The position numbers were made by a program, and so were the translations under genes. A stretch of 59,628 nt of DNA from an uncultured Clostridia bacterium (GTDB lineage: Bacteria > Bacillota > Clostridia > TANB77 > CAG-465): assembly GCA_944386345.1 (NCBI GenBank), contig CALXAR010000003.1, forward strand, positions 1 to 59,628. The letters run 5' to 3'. Numbering within the stretch: the first letter of the stretch is position 1; each line of letters begins with the position of its first letter. Shown here piece after piece: positions 33,324 to 41,827 of this stretch. The notes beneath the pieces were generated by a model. That model worked only from the letters and a program-made list of their open reading frames with translations, did not search any database and was not told where the DNA came from.

Positions 33324-33439
33324 ATGAAAAGAAAGAAGAAGCTCCTCAAACAGGCGATATTAACATTTATTTATATGTTGTGGCAATAGTAGTAAGCGTT
33401 TATTTAATAAGAAAAATATTGAAAAAAAGATTTGAATAA
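33324..33439 (+). pseudogene. Orphan LPxTG-like sorting signal, remnant of a surface-protein gene
   Basis: A short ATG frame with a ribosome site (GGGGGAAAAGAGG upstream) starts at 33324 but stops after 21 codons. In another frame, 33338-33439 encodes a complete wall-sorting tail: 'APQTGD', then about 18 hydrophobic residues ('IYLYVVAIVVSVYLI'), then a basic end ('RKILKKRFE') and TAA. The two would join through one frameshift in the AAAGAAGAAG stretch. There is no coding body upstream within the 280-base gap. It may be a decayed surface-protein gene or a tiny functional sortase substrate. The sorting signal is clear; gene status is uncertain. Confidence 0.55.
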
Positions 33440-33458
33440 AATACTGTTATAAAATTAA

Positions 33459-33519
33459 AATATACCCAATATAAGTGAGTCACTAAAAGTGTATCACAAA
33501 AATATTGGGTATATTTTTT
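33459..33519. terminator. Bidirectional terminator with long loop
   Basis: Stem AATATACCCAATAT/ATATTGGGTATATT (33459-33472 with 33502-33515) with a 29-base loop and flanking A/T runs, between the sorting-signal remnant and the minus-strand Sel1 gene. Confidence 0.75.
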
Positions 33520-33532
33520 ATTGCTTATAAAA

Positions 33533-35083
33533 TTATTTTTTTATTATTATTTTTTTCTTATGAATTTCTTCTAATTTGTTATTTATTAGTTCAATAGTTT
33601 TTAAATCACACTCTTTTTTAGATAAATATAAATTTGCATATTGTTCACATTTCTCTAGCATAGATTTGTCTGATGTCTCTATATATAAATTATAATATAT
33701 AAAGATTAAATCTTCATATGCTTTATTTATATCATGATGTATACATTCTTCTAAGAGTAAGATACTTTTTTGAATGTCTTTAGCAATTCCAATTTCAGGC
33801 ACTCCATTTTCATAAAAGTAATGTGCTAAGTTATATTTTGACCAAAAGCATACAGAGTATATTGTAGCTTCTGTAGCTTTATTATAATATTCAAAAGCTT
33901 TTTTTAGATTCTTTTTAGTGCCAATACCTTGTCTGTACATTTGACCTAGTTTGTTTGAAGCCCAGCTTTCTCCTTGATTTGCAGAAGATTTAAAAAGCTC
34001 TAAAGCCTTTTTGTAGTTTCCTTCTTCTTCATACATTATTCCAAGATTATTTATGGCATATACGTAGTTTTTATTTGCAGCAAATTCAAATAGTTTTTTT
34101 GCTTTTTTTAAATCTTTATGTATAAATGGTATATTTCCTTCTTTAAAGACTGTTCCTAAGCTATTTATAGCGGAAATACAATTTACTTTTCTTGCTTTAT
34201 TAAAGTATCTAAAGGCTTTTTTCATATCATCTCTAGATTTTGTACCAATAAATCCATTGTAGTATAGATGACCTAAGGCCCAAATTGCATTTGGATGATT
34301 TTTTTCTGCAGCTGTTTTATAGAATTCATAGCTTTTTTGATATCTTGGATATCCGGCAACTTGACCATATAACTCTAAAGAGCCCATCTCAAAACATGCA
34401 TATGGATTCCCTTTTTTTGCAAGCTCATGAATACATCTAATTGACCATAGCCCACCTTTTAACTGTACAGTTACAAAATCTATAGCATCATCTGAGGATA
34501 CTTCTGATGAATAAAGAAAGTCATCTAGCGTATCCATAAATTTGTCTTCTATATAAACAGGTTGCTTTTTTTCTAGTATTACAAAAAATAATACTTCTAC
34601 AAAAAAACTATATAAATTTTTAGCATCTAATAGTTTTTTTAGATTTGATGAGAATTCTTTTGTTACTTCAATATCATTTTTTGATATATTATAGAGTCTT
34701 AAGCATACTTTGTTAAATTTGTTATTGCTGTTTATTACATCAATAGATTGATTAAAATAGTCTTTTGTAATAAATATATTTTTATTATCAATAGTAGCTA
34801 TAATATTTAATATTATATTTTTGAAGATACTCTTATCTTTAGAATATTTTTGTCTCCAATTTACATATATGTTTTTGTATTTAGAATTAATAGCTCTTAC
34901 ACCTGTACAGTAGTTATTTACAGTAGTATCTGAAATAGAATCTATATCAAATAAAATACAAAAAATCTCTGACTGAATTGTAAAGCTTTTATTATTTGTT
35001 TCTTCTTTTAATATTCTAAACAAATTTCCTAAAGATAAGTGTCTATTGTTATTATTTAATTTAACATAGTTCTTTTTATTCAT
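33533..35083 (-). CDS. Sel1/TPR-like repeat protein
   Basis: 516 residues, cytosolic. The N-terminal third (about 1-200) is an unrecognised helical domain. From about residue 215 a series of Sel1-like repeats is visible, with the typical 'A..lG.lY..G.....d..kA...y..Aa..g' pattern ('PNAIWALGHLYYNG', 'ISAINSLGTVFKEG', 'VYAINNLGIMYEEE', 'SWASNKLGQMYRQG', 'SKYNLAHYFYENG'). Such proteins are usually scaffolds or regulators. AAAGGAG fits the second ATG (35083) better than 35086. It is divergent from alr with overlapping control regions (promoter 35191-35219). Confidence 0.85.
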   Translation of the reverse strand: MNKKNYVKLNNNNRHLSLGNLFRILKEETNNKSFTIQSEIFCILFDIDSISDTTVNNYCTGVRAINSKYKNIYVNWRQKYSKDKSIFKNIILNIIATIDNKNIFITKDYFNQSIDVINSNNKFNKVCLRLYNISKNDIEVTKEFSSNLKKLLDAKNLYSFFVEVLFFVILEKKQPVYIEDKFMDTLDDFLYSSEVSSDDAIDFVTVQLKGGLWSIRCIHELAKKGNPYACFEMGSLELYGQVAGYPRYQKSYEFYKTAAEKNHPNAIWALGHLYYNGFIGTKSRDDMKKAFRYFNKARKVNCISAINSLGTVFKEGNIPFIHKDLKKAKKLFEFAANKNYVYAINNLGIMYEEEGNYKKALELFKSSANQGESWASNKLGQMYRQGIGTKKNLKKAFEYYNKATEATIYSVCFWSKYNLAHYFYENGVPEIGIAKDIQKSILLLEECIHHDINKAYEDLIFIYYNLYIETSDKSMLEKCEQYANLYLSKKECDLKTIELINNKLEEIHKKKIIIKK

Positions 35084-35142
35084 CATTAACTCCTTTGTGA
35101 ATTTAGTGTGGATTTATTATTTTCGCTGTAGTTTTATATGTG

Positions 35143-35171
35143 TTGCAAAAATATATGTTTTTGCGTATAAT
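35143..35171 (+). promoter_or_regulatory. Plus-strand sigma-A promoter with a palindromic operator in its spacer
   Basis: TTGCAA (35143-35148) and TATAAT (35166-35171), 17-base spacer. The palindrome GCAAAAA-TATATG-TTTTTGC (35145-35164) fills the spacer, so a bound repressor would block RNA polymerase. It reads toward alr, about 115 bases downstream. Confidence 0.65.
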
Positions 35172-35190
35172 AGTTATATAAAACATTAAT

Positions 35191-35219
35191 ATTATAGCAT
35201 AATATGATATAAAAATCAA
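35191..35219 (-). promoter_or_regulatory. Minus-strand sigma-A promoter of the Sel1 gene
   Basis: On the minus strand TTGATT (35219-35214) and TATAAT (35196-35191) are 17 bases apart. The transcript would run through the palindrome at 35145-35164. Confidence 0.65.
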
Positions 35220-35287
35220 AATAATAATATAATAAATTAGTGTATTTGTATGTTATATATTAATGTGAAAAAAGTGAGGATTTTTGT

Positions 35288-36361
35288 ATGAAAGCAAAGC
35301 TATATATAAGTAGAGAAAATTTAAAGTATAATATAGAATATATAAAAAATAGAATAGGAAAAAGAAGAAAAATTATTGCTATGGTTAAGGCTAATGCATA
35401 TGGTATAGGAGATATAATTATTTCAAAAGAGCTTCAAGAGCTAGGAATAACAGATTTTGGTGTTGCAAATATAGAAGAGGCACTTAGAATTAGAAAGTCT
35501 GGTGTTGAAGGAATGATTTTAATCACAAGTGTTGTAAAGCTTGAAGAAGTTGAGCAAGCAATAAAAAATAATATATCAATGTCTGTATCAGAAATAGATA
35601 ATATAGAGCAGATAAATGATATAGCATCAGATTTAGGAGTAATTGCAAATATACATATAAAAGTTGATACTGGAATGACAAGGCTTGGTTTTAGCATAGA
35701 TGATATAATAGAAGTTTTTAATAAAATAACAGAGATGAAAAATATTAATATTCAAGGAATATATACTCATTTGTCTTGTGCAGATAATGATAGAGAATAC
35801 ACATATAATCAGATACTAGAGTTTAAACAAGTTGTAGAAAAACTAAAAAAGCTACATGAGTTTGAATATATACATATATTAAATTCCGACGGAACTGAAT
35901 ATTATGCAGATGATGTGGATTTTGATACACATGTAAGAGTTGGAATTATTATGTATGGCTATTGTAGCAAAAACACAAGACCTATTTTAAAATTAACTGC
36001 TCCTATTCTTTATATAAATAATGTAAAAAAATATGTTAAAGTTGGATATTGTGGGATTCATATAGCTAAGCCTAATGATAAGATTGCAGTAGTAAAAATA
36101 GGATATGCTGATGGAATTCCTAGAATGTTATCAAATAAAATTAAAGTTAGTATAAATAATGTTAAATGTCAGCAAGTTGGGAATATTTGTATGGATATGA
36201 TGATGATAGATGCTACTAGAGTGAATAATATTAAACCTAATGATGAAGCTATAATTTGGGATTATACAGATGATTTACAGAATATAGCTAAATTATCAAA
36301 TAGAATTGTATATGAAGTTATATCTTCACTTGGAAATAGAATTGAAAGAATAGTAGAGTAG
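35288..36361 (+). CDS. alr: Alanine racemase
   Basis: 357 residues. The PLP lysine lies in 'AMVKANAYGIG' at the N-terminus of the TIM barrel. 'KVDTGMTRLGF', 'THLSCADND', 'HVRVGIIMYG', the catalytic Tyr region 'VGYCGIHIAKP', 'KIGYADGIPRML' and 'ICMDMMMID' are present in family order. Alr makes D-alanine for peptidoglycan, and in spore formers some paralogues block germination by D-Ala. The leader is about 115 bases from a promoter holding a palindromic operator. It is the first of four genes (alr, hydrolase, MurF-like, ddl) that cover the D-Ala-D-Ala branch. Confidence 0.94.
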   Translation: MKAKLYISRENLKYNIEYIKNRIGKRRKIIAMVKANAYGIGDIIISKELQELGITDFGVANIEEALRIRKSGVEGMILITSVVKLEEVEQAIKNNISMSVSEIDNIEQINDIASDLGVIANIHIKVDTGMTRLGFSIDDIIEVFNKITEMKNINIQGIYTHLSCADNDREYTYNQILEFKQVVEKLKKLHEFEYIHILNSDGTEYYADDVDFDTHVRVGIIMYGYCSKNTRPILKLTAPILYINNVKKYVKVGYCGIHIAKPNDKIAVVKIGYADGIPRMLSNKIKVSINNVKCQQVGNICMDMMMIDATRVNNIKPNDEAIIWDYTDDLQNIAKLSNRIVYEVISSLGNRIERIVE

Positions 36362-36370
36362 GTGATAAAA

Positions 36371-37144
36371 ATGCAATTAGAAATAAATAATTTAAAAGTT
36401 AATTATTTAGAAAAGGGACCACAAACTAAAACAAGTGTAGTACTTTTACATGGCTGGGGAGCAAGTATAGCAGCGTTTAATCCAATTATTGATAATCTTT
36501 CTAAAAAATTTAAAGTATATGCTATTGATTTTCCTGGATTTGGTTTAAGTGATAAACCTGATAAATCTTATCATGTAGAAGATTATTCTAAAATTGTTTT
36601 AGAGTTTATAAATAAAATGAACCTTAAGGATGTCATTTTAATAGGGCATTCTTTTGGTGGAAGAGTAATAATTAAACTTGTGGGAAAGCTAGGATTTTGT
36701 CCTAAGAAAATAATTCTTGTTGATAGTGCAGGAATAAGACCTAAAAAGACTTTAAAAGTAAAAATAAGAGAGAGAATATATAAATGTATTAAAAAGGCTG
36801 CAAGAATTATACTAGGAAAAGCAAAAGCTGATAAAATAATTAACAAATACAAAAACAAATTAGGCTCTGAAGACTATAAAAATGCAGATGAGACTATGAA
36901 AGAGGTATTTAAGAATGTAATTAATGAAGACCTAACTGATTATCTACCTAATATAAAGGCTCCAACACTTTTAGTTTGGGGAGATAAAGATACAGAAACT
37001 CCAATTAGCGATGCTAAGATAATGGAGAGTTTAATACCAGATTCTGGTATTGTGACAATTAGAGGAGCGGGACATTTTAGCTATTTAGATAATACTACAT
37101 TCTTTTTGACTGTGGTAAATAATTTTTTGGAAGGATGTGAATAA
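36371..37144 (+). CDS. Alpha/beta-hydrolase within the D-alanine cluster
   Basis: 257 residues with an alpha/beta-hydrolase fold. The nucleophile elbow 'GHSFGG' (Ser98 or near it), the oxyanion region 'LHGWGAS', 'DFPGFGLSDKP', the acid 'VWGDKDTETP' and the final His in 'GAGHFSYLD' are all present. Substrate cannot be read from the sequence: esterases, lipases and C-C hydrolases share this pattern. A basic helical cap (about 125-175, Lys/Arg-rich) may contact membrane lipids. AGGTGAT fits ATG 36371 rather than GTG 36362. It lies between alr and the MurF-like gene with no gaps, so a role in wall-precursor metabolism or turnover is inferred. Confidence 0.85.
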   Translation: MQLEINNLKVNYLEKGPQTKTSVVLLHGWGASIAAFNPIIDNLSKKFKVYAIDFPGFGLSDKPDKSYHVEDYSKIVLEFINKMNLKDVILIGHSFGGRVIIKLVGKLGFCPKKIILVDSAGIRPKKTLKVKIRERIYKCIKKAARIILGKAKADKIINKYKNKLGSEDYKNADETMKEVFKNVINEDLTDYLPNIKAPTLLVWGDKDTETPISDAKIMESLIPDSGIVTIRGAGHFSYLDNTTFFLTVVNNFLEGCE

Positions 37145-38725
37145 ATGTCATCAGTTATCATACTAATAAGCTATATTATTTCTTTGTTTTTAATTGTGGT
37201 TAATGTTAATAAGTTTACACATATTTTTCAGCAGTCTTTTTATGAAAGAGATGAATTTTTTCCTGCAATAAAAACTACAAAATCAGCAAGAATACAGTTA
37301 TATGAAATTATTTTGCTAATATTTTCAGTTTTATCTTTTTTAAATATCTATTGGTTATTTATATATGCTGCCTTTAGTATTTTTACTGCATATAAAACAA
37401 TAAATCATAGACCAGTAGCAAAAAAGAAATTCGTATATACAAATAGAATAAAAATAACATACGCTATAATATTTATATTGCTTATTCTAAGTGTTGTAGG
37501 AGTACATTATATAAGCTCACTTAAATATTCTTTAGCTATATTTGTAATACTTTCTATGTATAAACACTTCTCTATAGCTATAATGCTACTTGGAAATGCA
37601 CTTGCTCAACCTATATTAAAACTAATTAACTTAAGATATATTAAAGAGGCAAAAGAGATTTTAAAATCTAATAATAAAATGAAGATTATAGGAATAACAG
37701 GTAGCTATGGAAAAACATCAACTAAAAATATTGTTTCAGCATTACTAGAGGAAAAATATATTACTGTAATGACTCCTAAAAGCTATAATACAACACTAGG
37801 TGTTGTAAAAACAATAAGAGAGCAAATAAAGCCGTATACAGAGGTATTTGTGTGCGAGATGGGAGCTGCAAGACTTGGAGAGATAAAGGAAATTTGTAGT
37901 ATTGCAAGACCAGATATCTCAGTTATTACATCCATTGGTCCACAGCATTTAACAAGCTTTAAAAGTATGGATAATATTATAAAAGGAAAGTTTGAGATAA
38001 TAACAAATGCAAATCCTGATGTTAAAGCAATATTAAATATAGATAATGAATATATAAAAAAAGGAATAGAGCTTTATGCAAAAGATAAATATATTATTGA
38101 TTTTAGTCTAAATAATAAGGACTCAAGATACAGAGTAGAAAATATTAAAATGTCAGATAAGGGAAGCATTTTTGATGTTGTAGATGGAAAAAGCAGACTT
38201 ACTGTTGAGACAAAGCTTTTGGGTAAAAATAATATATATAATATAGTCTGTGCAATTGCAATTGCAAGAGAACTAGATATGACAAATGAAGAAATAAAAA
38301 GAGGAATTAAGAAGATAAAGCCAGTTGAGCATAGACTGGAGCTAAAAACAATGGGAGGAATTCTTGCGTTAGATGATGCTTTTAATTCAAATCCAGAAGG
38401 CTCTAAAGTTGCAATAGAGACTTTATGTATGTTTAAAGATAAGTATAAAGTCTTAGTAACCCCAGGAATGATTGAGCTTGGTGATAAAACAGATGAGTTA
38501 AATGAGAAACTAGGTGAGTATGCTTCAGTTTTAGACTATGTAATATTAGTAGGAGAAGCAACGACAGAGAGAATAAAAGCAGGTATGGATAAAAAGGGAT
38601 TTAAAGACTATATTATTGTTAAAGACATATATGACGCTTTTAAAAAGCTGCAAGAGATTCAAATAAGTCATGAAAATTTAATTGCTCTTTTTGAGAATGA
38701 TTTACCAGATAGTTATATAAAGTAG
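37145..38725 (+). CDS. Membrane-embedded MurF-like Mur ligase
   Basis: 526 residues. Unlike soluble MurF (about 450 residues), the first about 165 residues form five or six transmembrane helices. The Mur ligase domain then starts with 'GITGSYGKTSTKN' (ATP P-loop near residue 183-190), 'NTTLGVVKTI', the carbamoyl-Lys/metal region 'EMGAARLGEIKEI', 'ITSIGPQHL', 'LDDAFNSNPEGS' and 'VTPGMIELG'. MurF joins D-Ala-D-Ala to UDP-MurNAc-tripeptide. The position between alr and ddl supports that reaction, and the membrane part would hold the enzyme at the site of lipid I/II synthesis. A related amide ligase activity cannot be excluded. Starts 1 base after the hydrolase stop. Confidence 0.85.
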   Translation: MSSVIILISYIISLFLIVVNVNKFTHIFQQSFYERDEFFPAIKTTKSARIQLYEIILLIFSVLSFLNIYWLFIYAAFSIFTAYKTINHRPVAKKKFVYTNRIKITYAIIFILLILSVVGVHYISSLKYSLAIFVILSMYKHFSIAIMLLGNALAQPILKLINLRYIKEAKEILKSNNKMKIIGITGSYGKTSTKNIVSALLEEKYITVMTPKSYNTTLGVVKTIREQIKPYTEVFVCEMGAARLGEIKEICSIARPDISVITSIGPQHLTSFKSMDNIIKGKFEIITNANPDVKAILNIDNEYIKKGIELYAKDKYIIDFSLNNKDSRYRVENIKMSDKGSIFDVVDGKSRLTVETKLLGKNNIYNIVCAIAIARELDMTNEEIKRGIKKIKPVEHRLELKTMGGILALDDAFNSNPEGSKVAIETLCMFKDKYKVLVTPGMIELGDKTDELNEKLGEYASVLDYVILVGEATTERIKAGMDKKGFKDYIIVKDIYDAFKKLQEIQISHENLIALFENDLPDSYIK

Positions 38726-38740
38726 AAAGGAAGTATTGTT

Positions 38741-39940
38741 ATGAGAACAGTTGTAGGTGTATTTTTTGGTGGAAAAACAGTAGAACATGAGGTGTCAATT
38801 ATTTCTGCACTTCAAGTTATAGAAAATTTAGATAATGAAAAGTATGAGGCTATTCCAATATATATTTCTAAAGATAATAAATTTTATACGTCTGAATTAT
38901 TGACTAGAATAGAAGAGTTTAGAGATTTAGATGAGGTAAAAAGATTATCAAATGAGGTGTATTTTACACATGAGAATTCAAAATTAGTACTTAATTTGGT
39001 AAAAGGTATATTTAAAAAAGTCTTAGCAAAAGTAGATATAGTTTTCCCAGTAGTACATGGTCTTAACGTAGAAGATGGGACATTAGAAGGGTTTCTTGAA
39101 ATGTATAACATTCCATATGTTGGATGTGATGTGTGTGCGTCTGCAGTTGGTATGAATAAAATTATATTTAAAAAAGTACTAGAAGCATCAAAATTACCAG
39201 TAGTAGAATATGAGACTTTAAATATAGAGGAATTTGAGGAAGATGAAGAAAAAGCTTTTGACAAAATTACTAAAAAATTGAATTTGCCAGTAATTATTAA
39301 GCCCTCAAATCTTGGCTCAAGCATAGGAATAGAGATAGTAAAAGATAAGTCAGAGTTTAAAGAGAAGATGCAAAATGTATTTAATTTTTGCGAAAATGTA
39401 TTAGTTGAAAGATGTGTGACTAATTTAAGAGAGATAAATTGTTCAGTACTTGGAAACTTTAAAGAGCAAGAGGTATCAGTACTTGAAGAGCCAATAAAAA
39501 ATGATGAGATTTTAAGCTATAAAGATAAGTATATGGGAGATGGGACAAAAACTGGGGCAAAAAATGGTATAAAAGCTACAAAATTTTCTGGCTCAAAAGG
39601 CTCCGGAATGGCATCACTTTCAAGAAAGATTCCAGCAGAGTTAACTAAGTCTCAAGAAGATGAAATATACTTACTTGCAAAAGAGACATTTAGAGTTTTA
39701 AATTGTGAAGGAATATCAAGAATAGATTTTATTATGGATGGAGATAATAATAAAATCTATGTAAATGAGATTAATACTATCCCTGGCTCTTTAGCTTTCT
39801 ACTTATGGGAACCTAAAGGAATTAGTTTTAAAGAGTTATTAGATAAAGCTATAAGATATGCGATAAAAAGAAAAGAAAGAAGAGATAAAATAACTTATTC
39901 AACAGATGTGAATATTTTAAACATGACTGGTAAGAAATAA
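38741..39940 (+). CDS. ddl: D-alanine--D-alanine ligase
   Basis: 399 residues, longer than usual (about 350) because of extra loops. ATP-grasp motifs: 'VFFGGKTVEHEVSI' at the N-terminus, 'FPVVHGLNVEDGTLEGFLE', 'VIIKPSNLGSSIGI', the omega loop 'SYKDKYMG' with the Tyr/Lys typical of D-Ala-D-Ala rather than D-Ala-D-Lac ligases, and 'NEINTIPGSL'. It supplies the dipeptide used by the MurF-like ligase encoded directly upstream. The substrate choice (D-Ala) is inferred from the omega-loop Tyr. AAAGGAAG precedes the ATG. A weak hairpin follows. Confidence 0.93.
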   Translation: MRTVVGVFFGGKTVEHEVSIISALQVIENLDNEKYEAIPIYISKDNKFYTSELLTRIEEFRDLDEVKRLSNEVYFTHENSKLVLNLVKGIFKKVLAKVDIVFPVVHGLNVEDGTLEGFLEMYNIPYVGCDVCASAVGMNKIIFKKVLEASKLPVVEYETLNIEEFEEDEEKAFDKITKKLNLPVIIKPSNLGSSIGIEIVKDKSEFKEKMQNVFNFCENVLVERCVTNLREINCSVLGNFKEQEVSVLEEPIKNDEILSYKDKYMGDGTKTGAKNGIKATKFSGSKGSGMASLSRKIPAELTKSQEDEIYLLAKETFRVLNCEGISRIDFIMDGDNNKIYVNEINTIPGSLAFYLWEPKGISFKELLDKAIRYAIKRKERRDKITYSTDVNILNMTGKK

Positions 39941-39943
39941 TAC

Positions 39944-39968
39944 AAGGTGGACATTAGTTGTCCATCTT
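39944..39968 (+). terminator. Weak hairpin after ddl, possible terminator
   Basis: AAGGTGGACA/TGTCCATCTT (one G-U pair) with a 5-base loop, but no clear T run follows. Confidence 0.45.
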
Positions 39969-40003
39969 AATTTATATAAATAGTAGAAATTATTCATTAT
40001 TTC

Positions 40004-40032
40004 TTCACAAAGAATTATTTTTATAGTATAAT
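40004..40032 (+). promoter_or_regulatory. Sigma-A-like promoter for the GH18 gene
   Basis: TTCACA (40004-40009) and TATAAT (40027-40032), 17-base spacer. Confidence 0.65.
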
Positions 40033-40057
40033 GAATCTAGCAGTCGAGGTATAATAT

Positions 40058-41689
40058 ATGAAAGATAGAATATTAGTTATAATAAAGAGTATGATATTTT
40101 TAGCAGTTGTTACTTTTCTTTTTGTTACTGCTAGAGATTTTGGAGATATAAAAATTAGTCGTAGCGATGTAAATTTAATTATATATGGTGATACAATATC
40201 AAGTGAGTACAATCCTTTTGTTGAGGATGGACATATATTTTTATCATTAGATACTGTTTCACAGTTTATCGATGAAGAGCTATTTTACGATGAGGATACT
40301 CAAAAGGTTATTGTAACAACAGAAGATGCGTTATATAAATTTACAGTAGGGAAAAATATTGCTACAAAAAATCTAAGAGAATATGATGCAAAAGCGTGTT
40401 GTAGAATTGTTGATGATAGTATATATATAGATATGAATTTAGTTAAAGATATATATGGTATTAAGCTTGAGTATAATGAGGAAACAAATGCTATATCTAT
40501 AGATAAACTAGATACTGACGATTTAAATTTAAATTATAATGAAGTAAAACTATATAGTGATATAAATACAAATTCAGATATTTTGGAAGTATTAGATAAG
40601 ACAAATACAGTAACGGTTTATCCAGATAGTCTAGAACATAGTAGATGGTATAAAGTAAAGAGTGATTCTGGAAAAATTGGATATATAGAAAAGGCTGCCG
40701 TTACATTAGAAACTGAAGAAGAACCAAATGCTGAAGAAACAGCAGAAGAGGAAAAACTAATTATGTTTTGGCAATATGGTAGTAGCTTAGATACTTTAGG
40801 AGATAAAATTGATGGCGTTAATGTTGTAATGCCAACTTGGTATGAAATTGCAGATGAAAATGGTAATGTATCAGAAGATTATAGTGAAGACTATTATAAT
40901 AAAGCTAAGGATAATGGATACGATATTTGGCCTATTATTACAAATGGATTAGATAATCCAGAACTTGATAAAAAACAAGTTACATCTGAGATTATGAATG
41001 ATGAGCAAAAAAGAGAAAATCTTATTAGAAATATTATTAGTATAATTGAGGATAATAATTTAGATGGAATAAATATAGATTTTGAGGGAATGTATGCAGA
41101 AGATAAGTATATGTATACTCAATTTTTAAGAGAGCTATATCCTTTAGTACGTGAGACAGGCGCAAAGCTATCCGTTGATATATATTTTACAAATTATATA
41201 GACAGACAAGGAGTAGGAAAAGCATGCGACTATGTAATGCTAATGGGATATGATCAAAGAGGAGATTGGTCTGAAAGTCCAGGCTCAATTTCTGAGATTG
41301 GATGGGTAGAAAATAACATTGCATCTTTAATTAATGACTCACAGATTCCATCATCTAAAATTATACTTGGAGTTCCATTTTATACAAGAATGTGGAATAT
41401 AGAAGAAGATGGTACATTTACTACAGATGTTTATAGTATGAGTGATTCACAAGAATTTTTAGAAGACTATGCATTAACTCCAACTATGGATAATATCTCT
41501 GGACAAAATTATATAGAAGTTGTGTTAGATGATATTACTCATAAGTTATGGATAGAAGATGCAGAATCAATGGCAAAAAGAGCAGATATAGTAATAGAGT
41601 ATAATTTGGCTGGAATTACAGCGTGGCAAAAAGGATTTGAAACACAAGACATATGGGAAGTATTAAAAGATAAATTAAAGCAGGAGTAA
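40058..41689 (+). CDS. Secreted GH18 glycosidase with copper-amine-oxidase-like and SH3 N-domains
   Basis: 543 residues. A signal or anchor helix (about 5-25) is followed by a copper amine oxidase N-like domain (about 38-155; 'GHIFLSLDTVSQFIDEELFYDEDTQKVIVT' region, core 'FLSLDTVSQFI'), an SH3b-like wall-binding segment (about 160-225) and a GH18 barrel (about 235-535). The catalytic motif is 'DGINIDFEG' with the acid Glu, and 'VMLMGYDQRG' and 'ILGVPFYTR' match SleL/YdhD-type cortex glycosidases. It probably cleaves MurNAc-GlcNAc bonds in cortex or wall during sporulation or germination, but wall remodelling in growing cells is possible. GAGGT fits ATG 40058. Confidence 0.88.
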   Translation: MKDRILVIIKSMIFLAVVTFLFVTARDFGDIKISRSDVNLIIYGDTISSEYNPFVEDGHIFLSLDTVSQFIDEELFYDEDTQKVIVTTEDALYKFTVGKNIATKNLREYDAKACCRIVDDSIYIDMNLVKDIYGIKLEYNEETNAISIDKLDTDDLNLNYNEVKLYSDINTNSDILEVLDKTNTVTVYPDSLEHSRWYKVKSDSGKIGYIEKAAVTLETEEEPNAEETAEEEKLIMFWQYGSSLDTLGDKIDGVNVVMPTWYEIADENGNVSEDYSEDYYNKAKDNGYDIWPIITNGLDNPELDKKQVTSEIMNDEQKRENLIRNIISIIEDNNLDGINIDFEGMYAEDKYMYTQFLRELYPLVRETGAKLSVDIYFTNYIDRQGVGKACDYVMLMGYDQRGDWSESPGSISEIGWVENNIASLINDSQIPSSKIILGVPFYTRMWNIEEDGTFTTDVYSMSDSQEFLEDYALTPTMDNISGQNYIEVVLDDITHKLWIEDAESMAKRADIVIEYNLAGITAWQKGFETQDIWEVLKDKLKQE

Positions 41690-41709
41690 TTTTTACTCCT
41701 GCTTTTTTT
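41677..41709 (+). terminator. Intrinsic terminator after the GH18 gene
   Basis: 13-bp stem AAAGCAGGAGTAA/TTACTCCTGCTTT, short loop, T run; overlaps the coding end. Confidence 0.9.
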
Positions 41710-41762
41710 GACAAAAGTATGAATATATATAACACTTTTTGTATAAAATTTAACATAAAACA

Positions 41763-41791
41763 TTCACAAATTGGCAAAAATATAGTATAAT
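41763..41791 (+). promoter_or_regulatory. Sigma-A-like promoter for the SNF2 helicase
   Basis: TTCACA (41763-41768) and TATAAT (41786-41791), spacer 17, 36 bases before the start. Confidence 0.65.
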
Positions 41792-41827
41792 ATATTTTAT
41801 GATGTAAAAACGTGTATAGGAGTGTGA

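Noticed and set aside
41707-41736. TTGACA at 41708 as the SNF2 promoter
   Set aside because: No -10 box occurs at 16-18 bases; TTCACA-17-TATAAT at 41763-41791 fits better.
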